A DNA stretch of 64,000 nucleotides, taken from Prostheceraeus crozeri. Lineage: Eukaryota > Platyhelminthes > Polycladida > Euryleptidae. Under the pieces are notes generated by a model. That model ran no database searches and was not told the origin of the DNA. It worked only from the letters and a program-made list of their open reading frames with translations. The DNA is taken from assembly GCA_907163375.1 (NCBI GenBank), contig CAJQUW010001866.1, forward strand, positions 1 through 64,000, in the 5' to 3' direction. The position numbers and the translations under genes are program-made. This document shows positions 27,701 to 42,700 of the stretch, one piece after another; positions within the stretch are counted from its first letter, which is position 1; each line of letters opens with the position of its first letter.

Positions 27701-30700
27701 GCACAAATGAGAATGCATTTTATAAGTGAAATGATGCGATGTGGACTTCAAAATGAGGATATTATACGGTATTTCTGTGCTTGTGTCCGAAGCATCCTCG
27801 AATATGGTGCTCTAGTGTGACACGTCGGAATCACCAAAGCTCAATCAATTGCTATTGAATCTGTTCAAAGACGACTGATAAGAATGATGGAACACATCCC
27901 ATATGATTATCATGATTATGACCGTCTTCTGCAAAAATATTCACTGGAAACACTTAGTTCACGACGTATGAACATCTGTCGGAATTATTTTAACAATTTG
28001 CCAAAAGCTTTGAGTGAAAGAATTTCACATCGTCCACAAAAAACAGAAATATTGAGACGTAAAACAATTATCATCTTTTGTAACACCAACAGGTATAAAA
28101 ACTCCTTCTTGCCATCTGCAGTACAGAACTTCTCGTAATTGATTTTTAATGTGTATACATGTATATCTTCTCCTTTTCACTTTTTGTAAAATGATCAGCT
28201 TCTGCTGTCTAGTAGGCTATTGAATAAACATATTATCATTATTATATATGTACAATGATTCAGCAATTTTTGTGTGTGTAGTGCGTTTCATTTCATTCAA
28301 TTCATTTAATCAAATCCTGTATCATTGTTTATTGATCTTTGTCACTGATGATGGTAGCTAGTCTACTGAAACATGTTCGCGAATAAATCTGTCAAAAGCC
28401 TACGGATTCTAACTGTCAACATTGGAATATGATAATTGTTATACTCCTATTTATACATGCCATTTTGATATCATCGCGCCTGTTTGTCAATGTTAGAAAA
28501 TAATCTGCAAAATAAATTTTTTCAGGAATTCTTGGAAGCATGGGAATCTTCAGGTTTGGATGCACTCATCTGTCCAGTCCTTCCCTTCGGTGCTGCACTC
28601 CCATGTGGAGAGACTCACGCTCTGCGAATGGCTCAGATCTACGCCCAGCTCTACAATTTCTTGGACTGCCCAGCCGGAAGCGTTCCAGTCACTCGCATCA
28701 ACGCTGTGGATTTACACAGACTCCGGTCTGATTACCCAGACCATGATCCCCTTCTTCGGCGCCTCATTCGATCTCAGGCCGGAAGTGAAGGATTACCGGT
28801 CAGTGTCCAAGTTGTGTCTGCGCCATGGCATGACGAACTATGTCTACATGCCATGAAAGAACTTCGAGACGGTTTGAGAGCCGCATAACGGAGAAGCCTC
28901 TGTCAGTCTCAAAAATTTACGACTTTTATACTTGATTTTTAAGCTCAATTAGCATTCCATACTCAATTTAACGATTGATGAGGAAGAAGGTTGATAGATT
29001 CGAAAAATCGCAATACAGAAGCAATAACTTTATATTCTGATCGGTAGCAGAAGTTCTACTTTCTTATTTTGTTTGGTTGCGATGATAATCGACATTGAAA
29101 AAAAAAATTTCAAAGATTTGAAGCTATACCAGTTTTACTGATAACCTTGTCTAACTATGACAAGCGAACCATTTTTTATGCGAAACACATTTTAAACAAT
29201 TTCTTGCGCGACTGAATATTACTCATATAAATCAAATAAACCTATCGCATGAGCGCTGAATGAGGCCTACAGTGTAAAAACTTTAATGTGGATAATACTA
29301 AATCTAACGATTTGCTAGATAAGCAGTACAATTCTGCTTTTGGCTTATAGAGAATAAAAAATCTGCTGTGAACCTGCATATGCTCAATGATAGTACTTCG
29401 TTGTAATATGAGATCAATATTTAGTGAAGAAAATCCGTAGCTTACGTCGTAAAAGTCATCTTGTAAACAAGCACCACTCCATATCCGATGCTAAGCTTAG
29501 GTTCTACTTAGGACTTATGAGTCATACCATAATTACGAAACATACAGCTTCTCAGCATGAAGTTTTGATATGCTCAAATATTATCAAAAAACAAACTTGA
29601 TTCTAAAGATTTTCGCTCTGCTTCTGAGACGCTAAAATCTGAGACATTTCGAAACCTGCAGTATCTTGCAAAACGTGAATACGATAATCCCTGCTACATA
29701 TTTACCAAGAAAGAAGATCTTTAACCACGTGTACATGTATGTGTGCGATTCTTAGGCAAAATATTAGAAATCATAATCTTATTTACGAAGTACTAGAAGT
29801 TTCATTATTGCGCGGATTTTTTTACATGATTAACGATTTACATACAAATCTAACGAGTTAAGACAAATTCGTCTATGTAGCCGAGGCTGCTTGGTTGATA
29901 ACTCGATAAGCTAATATTTTACGGATTTACATACATGCAATAAAAGCGCACTGATAGTAATCAGAGTGCTATCTAAATTCTCAGTTAAAAAGACATTTGT
30001 GGTCGGTAGAGCAATGAAAGTCGTTAATTTCTGAGACATTTTTTCTTAATCTTTACTCTAATTGCGATAGAAAACGCCAATTATTTTTGATGTCACGACA
30101 ATCATCATTTTTCTATCACTGTATCAGCAACTGGCTAGTGCTGCTACTTCATGTTTTCTTCAACTTAAACTTGCCTCTGCGATCAATAGATGTCGCTTCC
30201 ATTCCATTCTCTTTTACACCAACGGTGTCTTTTCATAGTCTGATTCTTCCTTAAATGAAATATTTGTTCAGAAAATAAAGAAATAAAGACTATTTGTTTC
30301 ATCGAAAATTCGTTTTTGGAATAATGTTTTTGAAAAATGACTAATGTAGCAAAAGCTAAAGAGAATACAAATCTGACCTATGACAATACGGGGGAGGATT
30401 GGATGCTGACTCAGTCCCATTGGAAGTGATTTTCCAGGAGGAGGTTCTCATTTGTAAAATGAAAATGAAAAAGATGAGAGCATGTAAAATAACAAGCATT
30501 TGAATATTTCAGTGTATCACACGAATTCCGAGGGTCTACTTCGTAGCATTTTGGAAGAGGAGTTCGGAACATAAATCGGCTCCAAAATGTCACTAAGTCC
30601 ATCGTATCAATTTTCCATAGAGAACCATAATTTAATTATCTCTAAAGGCAACCTTGTCATTTATCACTAAGGTTCACAGCCTCTGAGCATCTTGCTGTGA

Positions 30701-33700
30701 TCTATGATCGACGCGGTAGGAGACACGTCGTTCACATGTGACAGATGTTGCTTGACAGGATCATTATCGCAACACATCAGTTGTCATTGCAACTGTGGAT
30801 CAGTTTGCGCCATGAGCTCACCAAGTAATGGCGCTCTATAAATATACAGTTATTATTATTATTATTATCAGTGAATAAATCTTTCGCAACAACTGACTGC
30901 CGATATTAAGACCAGTAGAGGGGATTGATGTCCACCAAAGCATCAAACTGCACTCAACGGATATGCGGCTGTTAGCACTCGACTTGCGACTCCAATCTAG
31001 ACTTATTGCTCCAACAACTGAGCTAAGACAGCTATTGTCAATATCAGTGTTTCTGAGCGGATCGAAATTCCGCTTTCGCTCGCTCATTTCCAAAAAATCA
31101 TCCTTTCGCTCGCTCACCGCCCAAAATCATCAAAAAATGCCGCTCGCTCGCTCATTTCTCAATAATGCCCTCCTTAATTCTGTAAACCTTTTTATGTTCA
31201 AAGCTAATTCCATGCTTTTATTTTAATAAACACCTTTTAGGCGTTAAAGGGATATTCATCATTTCATTTTAGGTGAAATTTGAACCACAATGAAATAATG
31301 TAGACCATCATACCAATGTATTAAGAAGGTAGCTATTGCAGAAAATTAGATGAAAAAACATATTTCATGTACATAACGACAGAATTTTTTTATATGTATA
31401 GAAATGGGCAATAATCTAAACATAATCTTACATGCTGATCACATGAATCAGTATGTACAATTCTTAGCGCAAAACTTGGAGAAAATTCGCAAGGTGTGTC
31501 AAGAAACCATGTGATGCGTTGACAATTGAAAATGAACTTATATGAAATCGTGACAAATTAATAGATAATTCCTAAAGTAGGTAAAGATAAAATACATGAC
31601 TTATGAGTACTGAGTAATCAACTCAGTAGTAATCAATTACTGAGTGTTGGAAATCTGTTATAAAAAGAATCACTTGATAAACGAAATTGTTGAATTGTGT
31701 GAAGCAGAAAATGCTGCACGCAAAACGACCTGACACATTGGCGCCAGCCGTCACTGAGATTTCGGCACACTAAGTTAAGTGCCTGTCAAGATGGTCGGTC
31801 CGCAGCAGCTCGTTGCGCCCAGGTCCTGCCTTCTTCCACTTTTGCACTCAACTTCTTCATGGTGGTGTTTAGACTCAAGCACCCGCTTTAACAAGAAATT
31901 TCCTCACCGATGGAGCAATGAAATAGCGGCATTCCACTCTCAGAAGGCATATTTCCACCCTTGCTTCTGAATCCTTTTGGCCAGTTCTTTATATTTCGCA
32001 GTTTCTCTTCATGGGCATCCCTAACGCTCTCTTCCCAGGGAACAGTTATTTCGCCCATAATCATTTTCCCTATAGCGTCGATCAACACTAGATGAGGTCG
32101 TTGGTCAGATAGGGATAATTCATCTGGCAGCTGTGATCCACTCAAGTGGATCACTTCCTACTTCTGTGGTACAGATCGCACGATGAGTCTTTCGTCTCTT
32201 TGTTTGACAGATAACATTGTAGGTCCTCAACGTGTCAGATTAGCAGGGGCATGGAACACATCATATGTCCATTGATGCTTCCGCTTCACTGCCAGTAGCC
32301 CATGTTCCACCAATCGTTCCATCAGAGCTTGCAAACTTCTACTCCTCAGTCGAGCCATCTGCCAATGTCCAACATTTGGACATCTTTCCAGACTCCCACA
32401 CTCTTGCGACTACTTTCCACAAGCACTATGCTTATTTCTTACTGCATATCGTAGTAAGTTTGTTTGTAGCCTGTACAACGCATGTAAATAGTACAGTAGA
32501 CTGCATGCGAAGATAGAGCAAATTAACTGCAAATGTTGTGTAAACTTCCACGAGGCAGAAAAAATATCGCTCCTTTAAATTAAGGACGATTTTGATTTTT
32601 TTTGCGAAGTAAAATTCACTGAAAGTGAAGAGCCTTTAGACTGACCATGGAGACGAAGCGCATCGAGGAATTTTACTTCGAAAAAAAATCGTAATAAACT
32701 TGAAAGATCGATATTTTACTTACCTCCAGGAAAGTTGCATAATGAATAACCTTACGCATAAGACAACGAAAGATCTAATTGCAAGCACAATATCCTAAAT
32801 TGAACTCAATGTATTTCAACTGTTTGGTACAGTTGAAATGCATGGTTCGATTTTCAATATCTTAGTTGTAATCAACTCTCAGCACTTTATATTCTATCTA
32901 CAAAAAAAATCATCGTAGCTGTGTAATCGAGACAGTAATATTACGAAAGCTGTTTAAAATATTAGAATATATACTTTGACACCTTGATTAATGGTTTTTT
33001 GGAAAAATCAACCTTTAAATTGTCTAACTATCAATTATTGTTCTCCAACATGTTCTTCTTTGTCCAACATGTTGATCTCAAGTGAAGAAAGAAGAATTAT
33101 ATGTAAGTACAGCATATAAATCACAGTTGAAAGAGATGTCTTTGCAATGACACTCACCGTGGCAAGAAATAGAAAGAAGGGTGCAGCAGAGCGGAATCGG
33201 CATGGTCACCCAAGATTTATTACTCCAACTGATAACTACTCATTATTTTAAATGTTGGACACCATTAAATGCTGTATTCCTTTTCACTTAATAATGGTTC
33301 TGGTATATTGTCCAAATGAACTGTTAAAGATCAATAACTAACAAGAAGGCATTTCAAAGATTATTCTAACTTAAGGAGGCTATCAGAAAAAGGATGTAAG
33401 CAAAATAAACTCAACAATGTTACAATTAGAAGATTTTCAACGACTTAATAATTATCCATACCGGTGAGGGACGATTCGGTCTACCGATTTTTTGATGTGA
33501 TCCTCGTAAGACTAAGTCGCCCGATCTACAATTTTGTGACCTAAAGTTTAGCGTATTTTCAAATTTTTCACCGAAATCATTAAGTTCGGTAAAATTTCAA
33601 CTTTAAAAGAAAATCTGCCGAAATTGGTGATTTTAAATCTTGAATTGCTTTTTGCAACATGGAGATGAATCAGTTGGAGTAAATGAACATCGCGATAAGA

Positions 33701-36700
33701 AAGCTTAGACCCTATATATGTTGTACCGTGAATTTCATGTGATTTGAAACATTGGCACGGAAGTTAAGGGGAGACCGATTCAGTCCTACGCGCTTCACAG
33801 TCCAATATGGATAGGGTTAAAATGAAGGTCTTAAAATCAATGTACCGTACAGTGGATGCCATATATGCCTACATTCGGGTTGTCCATGTGTAGGCCCAAT
33901 TTGGTTGGTTTCAATTTTTCCACAATTTGTAGTTCTTTCACCTTTGACGATACTGAAATGTCTCAGGGATCTGCATGTGGATATGTTCTAGCAACGAAAT
34001 GTTTCTACCAAACTAAAGCATCTCATAATGGCTTCGTGCTATTCCGGAGACAATTAGTACATCTATGGGGCGAAGCGATGATTGGGAGACCGATTCAAAA
34101 GATATGTGAATAAGTAATGTGTCGATGTCAGATGTTCAGCACATCATCGATCACAAAGACCTTCCTCTTGCTAAGTTCACATCCACAAGTATAATCCAGA
34201 CAGGCATTCAATGCATGTTGTCAAGAGTGAGAGATCCACAGAAGAGAAAAAAAGCAAGGATGTTTTGTTCATCAATCAAGTTATATACATGCATGTACTA
34301 GGAACCATTTTTAAAAAACTTCAAATATTTCGCTTTTTTGATTACTTGATCATTTTTTAGTTTTTTCTAAAAATGGCTCGCTCAACCGCTCGCTCACGAC
34401 AAAAATCATCGCTCGCTCATCCGCTCATCAAAACCTTGAAAAAATACCGCTCGCTCGCTCAGCTCACTTGCCTCCGACGACGTGGCAAAGTTTCTTGCAT
34501 TCCTCTTGTGCTCCTTGAGACACATCTCGAGTTGGAGTTGTCAGCTGTCTCCGCATTGCTCGTCGACGGGGGATCGAAAACTCGCCTACTCTCGCTCGAC
34601 TTTAAACCATTCATGTGTAGGATGCGCTGAAAATCCGGAAGCCCTCTGTCCAGAAATTCAGGTGAGCACACTGCTCGAGCTCTGTAATAAGGCCTAATTA
34701 GTAATAGTCCTAATAAGGCCTTTGAAGACGCTTGAATGGTGACACGAGGAACGATTCAAATAGAGGTTGGTATGAGTCGGTTTCCTGCATACCTTGAATG
34801 TGACATTGTCAGCTGTTTTCTGTAAAAGGATGTCGAGGAAAGAGAGGACTGAGTCAACTTCAAGCTCCACGGTAAATTGAATCGAAGGTCTAATGGAATT
34901 CAAAAGACGATCAAAGTCCTCAAGTTCACTATGAAATTGGATCCACTGCAAAAGAGTCATCAACGTATCAATGCCACACAGATGGTAAACATAGATTAGG
35001 GGTGATTGATGCCTCCTTAGCCACGTATTCGATATGGCATGTGTAAATGTTCGCTAGGCTACAACTGATGCTACCCCCCATTGCAATGCCATCGGTCTGA
35101 AGATAAAGATCGTCTCTGAATTGAAAGTATGAATGCTTGACACATAAATTCAGCACTTTGATAAATTCGTCCTCTGTCAACGAACGACGATCAACAAATC
35201 CAGCATCATTCCTCACCAAGTTCGCGATTACAGCTAAGGATTCCTCCAATGGCACATTAGTGTACAGGGAGGTGATATCCAGACTAAGCAAAATGCTCTT
35301 ATTCAAGTCATCAATTGCTCGAAGCTTGCCAAAAAAGATCTGAAGAATTTTTGACATATGACGGCCACCACTGGAATAAGTAAATAACACTTCTGCGAGC
35401 ATCTTGGAAATGGAGTCAAAAGGTATCCCAAAGTGCTAACTATTGGTCGAAGAGGAACGTCTGCTTTGTGCACTTTCGGTAGACCATAAATATGAGGTGT
35501 TTGATAATGTGTGGGGCACCATTTTAGTATAGTCTGTCTTGTTATTCGTCCACTCTCCATTGCAGGTCTGAGTAAGTCATGAAGTCCCTTTCTCCATTTC
35601 GACGAAGGATCTGTGGTAAGTCTTTGATAGGGACCCGTGGAAATAAGCCGTTCCAATTTCTTATAGTAATCATTTATTCAACACAACCATTGCGTTACCT
35701 TTATCTGCAGGTAAAATCATTATTTGGTCATTATCTCTTAAAGTCTTGATGGCTTGACTTTCATCTGCGGAAATATTGCTCTTTCCAGGGAGTTTCGTTC
35801 GTTTGATGGCAGTCGCAATATCCGTACGAGGCCAGCACTTTAGATGAGCTGGCAAATTATAAATAGAATCTTGAGGACTTTGATCGTCTTTTGAATTCCA
35901 TTCGACCTTCGATTCAATTTACCGTGGAGCTTGAAGTTGACTCAGTCCTCTCTTTCCTCGACATCCTTTTACAGAAAACAGCTGACAATGTCACATTCAA
36001 GGTATACAGGAAACCGACTCATACCAACCTCTATTTGAATCGTTCCTCGTGTCACCATTCAAGCGTCTTCAAAGGCCTTATTAGGACTATTACTAATTAG
36101 GACTTATTACAGAGCTCGAGCAGTGTGCTCACCTGAATTTCTGGACAGAGGGCTTCCGGATTTTCAGCGCATCCTACACATGAATGGTTTTAAGTCGAGC
36201 GAGAGTAGGCGAGTTTTCGATCCCCCGTCGACGAGCAATGCGGAGACAGCTGACAACTCCGACTCGAGATGTGTCTCAAGGAGCACAAGAGGAATGCAAG
36301 AAACTTTGCCGCGTCGTCGGAGGTTGCCAACCATGTAATGAACAGCGGTCACAATATCGACTGGGCGCACTGTGAGACTCTTGATCGGGACTCAGTCTTC
36401 CGCAGACGCATCGTCAAGGAATCCTTGTGGTCGATGAAACATGGAAGTGTCAACAAGGTGGAGTGCGATACTGGATCGGTTTGGACAGAAGTTCCTTGAG
36501 ACTTGACCCCTCCTGCTTTCAACATTCGTTTTCTGCTTTCTTTTCTTTTAGACATTAACTTCATTTTACTCTTGTCTTGCATTACGTAGTATTAGTTTTA
36601 GCGTATTTTTGTGATGCGGTCTTAGTCTTAGATAACTAGGTGTATCTCTTGTGCATCTCTGACTTTTCATGAACGATTGTCATGTGTGTCAGAGAATTCA

Positions 36701-39700
36701 TAACGTGATCATGCATGCCGGTGGCATGTGAAATGCATCGGATCATATAAATTGAAATGTTTTTCACATTAAAACCGCCCATCTGGTTTACCCTGGCTCC
36801 TACAACAGATAATTCGATGATGTAGGGTTTATTCAAATGATTAATTATTTTGAAGTTTGACTTTAATTCATATCGTTTAAATTGTTGTATAGCAACAACC
36901 AATTTGAATGGAAATGAGACCAAATTCAAAGGAACATCGTACTTCATTCAGTCCAAAGAAATCCAACCGACCAAATTAAAAGGAAGTTTTGTCTCGTTGA
37001 CCAAATGAAATGGAAAACAGAAGCTATGATCTCTCATTTCAATGAAAATCTGACCAAATTAAATGGGAAAATGTTTATTTGATGGAAACCATGCGGATAA
37101 AATACATGTATTATGAGCACTGCAAACATTTTAAAGAAAATAAATTGCATAATGTTCTGCATGTTCTATGATCAATATTGAGTGGTAAAAAACAGATCCA
37201 TGGAATAGATAACTACTGAAAAATTAACATCGCTTGCTTGCCGAAAATGAATGCTTTTGGAATCCATTACCGGTGTTGCAGCTAATTCAACAGTACAGGA
37301 TTATGAAGATACCGTGCTGGTAGATGGAAGCTAACACCAGACATTCGGCCTGAACGATGACAATTGGCATAATCACAATTTGTAATTCGCTTCTTCAAAT
37401 GATAAATGACTCAGTCTTTAAGAAATCATCCACCGCTCTCTGTAGCTTCATGAGATTCTCAAAGAATAAGAGATCATGACGAACAGATGACAGACTGTGA
37501 ATTTTTGGTGTCTTTACAATATTTATATTTGAGAGACCTCAGCCAAAGCTGCAAGGTTATGAAAAACTGTTTGCTACGTCAATTACGGGACGTAATGCAA
37601 ATTGTGAGTACAATGAGAGTTTGATGTAGCTTTTGAAGATAATAGCAGAAGAGATTTCATTTTATTGTTCTCTTTATTGAGTTATCAAACATGAATAACA
37701 TAGTCCGATTAACTACAAAAATGATGCTATTCGAGACCTCTGTACACGATCTCAAAATCTAACTTCAGACACAAATTAAAAACAAAACAAGAAATGAAGA
37801 AAAGGGTGAAAACAATTTTTATGAATAACAGTTATGCTGTTCACGCAGTTGAGAAAGTTTTTGAACAAGTTGATATGAAAATGTCTAATCCACAGAACAA
37901 CTTGAGAAATGGCTCAGATAAAGAACAACAAAACGAAATACTTGTATTTTGGAAGCTACCTTACAAAGCAAACAAATTCAAGAAAGAAAACAAGAAAACT
38001 CATCAGATCAGCAATGTGCTAAAGAAGTAAAAAATAAAAGCTACATACAACACATGGAAAACGCAAACTATTTTCAGAAACAATCCTTAAGGATCCTATC
38101 AAATTCAAAGAGTCCTCCTCTCTTGAGTATTTGTATAGTTGTGAACACTGGTCTCAGTGCTACATCGGAGAATCTCGGAGACATTTGCAGAAGCGGATCA
38201 ATGAGCATATCAAAGGCAATCCTCCATCTAACATATGCATGCATGTACATCCTCCAGCACCCCGAAATATCAAAATCTTGATGAAGACAAATTATCCAAA
38301 AACAGCAGAGACAATGATAAACAAAGAATACAATGGACCATTAATGAACAATCATATGACATCAGAATTTTTACATATTTTTTTATGCTTAACAACTGCA
38401 GTCATGCTCTATTTAATTTTACTATTATTTTCTATTTAATTGTGATCTTCATGGCTGTTAGAAAACTAGGTTATTCAATATTTCTATCAAGTACTTTATA
38501 TAGCAAGAATTTGAATTTTAGATTTGACATTCATAAGTTCACTGTTGCTTTGCCACTGATGATGGTCACATCGACTGAAACATGTTTGGTAACTCAGTAA
38601 ACAATATCGTAAAATGAGAGTTTGATTGTCTCATCATTTATTTCTACTCATGTCGAAGAATATGCAGATATTATAACTTTAATTTATATTTATACGCCTA
38701 TTCAAAGCTGCCTCAAGAATAGAGCTGCGCTACATATACGAAAAACGCGGTATTCGAGCATTTTGACCACTCCAATACCTTCATGCACGCATATGAAATT
38801 AAATTCGGCTGAAATAATCGATTACTCATCTATGAAAATTCCAAAATATTGGCTGATCAATAATTCGCTTATGATCTTTCAATTTTGAGTCTACTGCGCA
38901 ATATTCACTGTTCAACAATCAGCTTTCCAAAATCCATGAAGTAGGTAAAAATTCGAATGAAGCAGGAAGTCTAAACATTTCAGTTAATTCAATGCGCCAC
39001 CCATCGCTTGACATACGTCAGTTTCAGCTACATGAGCGCCTCGAAGGCTTGCAATACCGCAATTATGCATGTTACTGAAGATGATTTACAGTAATAGGTA
39101 GCAGAATGAGAAATTAGATTTGTAAAATAATTCCTTCTCATACTTTCAGTGTGGCGCTAGTCATTCTGCACATCAAGTTTCCGCAAACTTTCTGCTGTGT
39201 AAAGGTTGTTCATAGAACTGTCGCACGTTAGTCAGCATCAACTAAATTTCTTAGTATTGCGCGCGTATTATGAGCCTTCGCATCCGCAATCCATGGAGAA
39301 AGACAGCAGGATAACAGGTTCATTTGCATCATCAAGATGTTCAATTCACTCCAAGAAGAGTAACCGAGATTTAAAAAAACGGCAAAATCCCAAATAGTAC
39401 TTTATCCAGAGCTCTACTGTGTAATTGTATATAGAATTGAAGGTCCTATGAGAATTGAAGGCATGATTTTGAACCAGACAGGTTGTAGAAGCTTGATCAG
39501 ATGAAAATAGTCGATGAAACATTATTTACAACTAATTTCATTGCTCATCCATACGTTGCACTTACTCCATTCGATCGGAGTTACATCAATCATCGATTAA
39601 TCATTCCAACAATATATCACCATTATGAAGGCCTCCCATCACTGCAGACTTTGTTTAGGAAATTAGGATGATTTTGTTTTCATTTTGAATAGAAGCGAGG

Positions 39701-42700
39701 CGATTCATGTAATAACCGTTTCTCAATTTTCTTTGAATAAGTGTGAATGGAAGTCGATCAAATCTATTGATATAACAAAAGTTCAAGGACATAAACTAAT
39801 AAATATGTACCCCTTCCTTATAACTCTGGCTCGCCAGTTAACACATCATAATTCAAAAAAAGATGACAATATTGCTTTAGATTTACATAAATTCGAACTC
39901 AGCGGTTTTGAACTTTGACTTTGACAAAACTGAAGCCTTCTTTTTAGATAAAAATGTTTCTATCATCCAGCCACACACGAAATTAAAGTTAAGCAATGTT
40001 TTCAATATCGATGCATAAAATTGTGCATTTATTGCACACTAGATAAACCATCCATAAACAACATGGAATCCTGTGAAAATACGATAAAATTAACTGATAC
40101 AACAATAATGTAGTAGTCTACGACGAATAAAGACATCGAGAGGGCAGCAGAAACATAACGTGTAAGAAAAAGTATGAGATGCAACAATACCATGATGGTT
40201 TACGAGTAAATGAACTATCTAGAGGTCACCGATTGTTGCGAAAATTAATAAATGTAACAATCATGTGGCGGCTTGAGTAAAACTATCGATAGGAATACAC
40301 AGAATATCATATGATTATGAAGAATCAGCAGTATTATGCCAAAAATGCCAAGTTACCATCATTTTGCAACTATCAAGAAATCCAACCGTCTTATGTTCTA
40401 ACAGTCTAGGGTAATATTATGGTTTTCCAGTGGCTATTTCCTTAAAATTGCTATTTCTACAGGAGAATTACATGATACCGTTAAGTGGATTATGCATGAC
40501 GATCTATATTACCGCATTAAAAGTGCTATTTCCTAAACGTGTGAGACATCAGTGTTCACATCAGTTATTCAGTTTTGGCTTATCTGACACGTCATCCATT
40601 TTTGCACAAGGCATATATTGATAGCATCATAACTGAATTATGACAAGCGAATTATCAACTAAACTCTACGATGCGGTTGTTTGTTCAACAATACTATTTC
40701 ATCAGTAGCCATTTCCGTTTCTTGAGATTCTCCATTTAATCAGCTAGCGCACATTTTCGATTAATTAATATCTTTATTTGAGCACTGGCTCCTTGAAGAA
40801 CAGCTTTATCTAGTGGTTTCTTCATTGCAAGCTCTTGAATGCTTTTGTTGCCCTCAGCAATAGTCTCTTCGACAATTTTAAAGCCCTTTCAGTGAAATTT
40901 CTGTATCAATCTGAATAGTGGATGACTCATGAGATTTTGCACTGATGTTGACTTCTTTCGGCATTTTCTCTTCATCAAAATTTTGCCTCCTCTGAATCTT
41001 CTTCGATTGTCTGACGGATGACAACAATGAGTGATAGACTGGAGCCGCCGAGACTTCAGAAAGGATTCGTTTACAGAGAACCCCGTTTCCGGACCGGCGA
41101 TTCCATGGTTGAGTATCAATGTGCATTTTATCAGTGCCTCCAGTTTGGAGAACTTCTAAATTTATTCTGGATGCGGAAAACCTTGCTTCAAAAGCTACCA
41201 ATTTTCACAAAGTGTTATTTAAGATCATTTGGTACAAATCCTCTCAACATTGGTCGACCTCCAGACAGGATGATTGTTTGGCTTCATACTTCTATCAGAG
41301 ACAGACCACTCTTCAGAAATCGATTCCATGTGATATTGACACCACAGGGTACTTACCAGATCACAAATATCTTCAGATGTGCCAGCTACATCAACATCAA
41401 GCATTTTTTTGAGATGATTATTCAAATAACGAGTTGCTGCTAAGGTAAGGCATAGCTGGTATAGACTGAACCTCAAGTTGCTTTTGGGGATGTAAAAACT
41501 TTGCATCTCTCTAAGGTTATTTATTATTCACAGGTGAATTAACTAATCATTAAATTGCCATTCAATTATTGCAATTGCATCAAAATCTTTCGCCGCAAAA
41601 GCAACAAATCAGATTTTCACTTTTGAAAGCGAGGTGACTTCAAGGTGATTGGATATCTCACATCTCAATGTCACTCGATCTCTCGTTTGAGAATATCCTG
41701 AGACGGCAAGAATTTCAAGAAATGTTCTTCCAAGTTCCACTGCTCAAGAAGTAGTAAACATGTTTTGCGCATGACAGCCGAGATGTTACATAACCAAGGC
41801 GAATCGAGCAGCCAGGTCTGCAATAACTTGAACAGCCGCATTGTCTTTTCTCCGACATGCTGACATTTTGAAAAAGTAAAGGGCCCATAAAACAAGTCCA
41901 TCAATGTCAAAATCGATTGATTGAACACTTTTCCTAAACTCACCACAAATTATTGCAGCAGTAGGGTACAATAGCGTAAAGAGAATTTAGGATTTTTAGG
42001 AATCTTAAGTAAATAGAATTCAGGGGCCTTTTTTTGGAAAATTCGCCAAAAAATCCATTACTTAGGACTTTTAGGTTTTTACAAGAAAATGGAGACCTGT
42101 ATTATGTGATAGTATTGCGCATGGAGCTTTCGGAAAAACGGATTTATTCAATAATGATGTAAACGACGAAAAGCATCTGATGGGCAACTAAAATCAATCG
42201 CTAACATAACATAACTAAAATTTCATGATATAATTTCCATAATCTACACCTTTCATGTAGAGGCAAGGTGAAAGTACCGAACCTCTGATTGCGACAATGC
42301 AATAATCAATTTGCAGATATTTTCTCTTGCACGAAATTTTTTTATTCATGCATCAATCTGAGTGAGCAAATAGCAATTTTCAGAAATCAACCATTCATGA
42401 ACCAATCTTCCGCTCACCACCTATTGAAAATAGAGTATCCTTGGCTTCTGTGGTTTGACTACAGTTACACAACAATGCATCGAGTGGTTTATAATTTCAA
42501 TTAACCATCAAAATGGGGTGACAACATCAGAAGTTTAATACATAACCTATTCTTTATCTACATTGCAATTCAGACAAGATGTGTTTAAATAATTCAAATC
42601 TTACCTGCATGCCATCAAAAATGCAGTTTCATCGCCGGACATTTCAGGAATATCGGTAGCTGATTTGTCTTGAAAAGCAATCTTCGGTAAAACTGTATCG

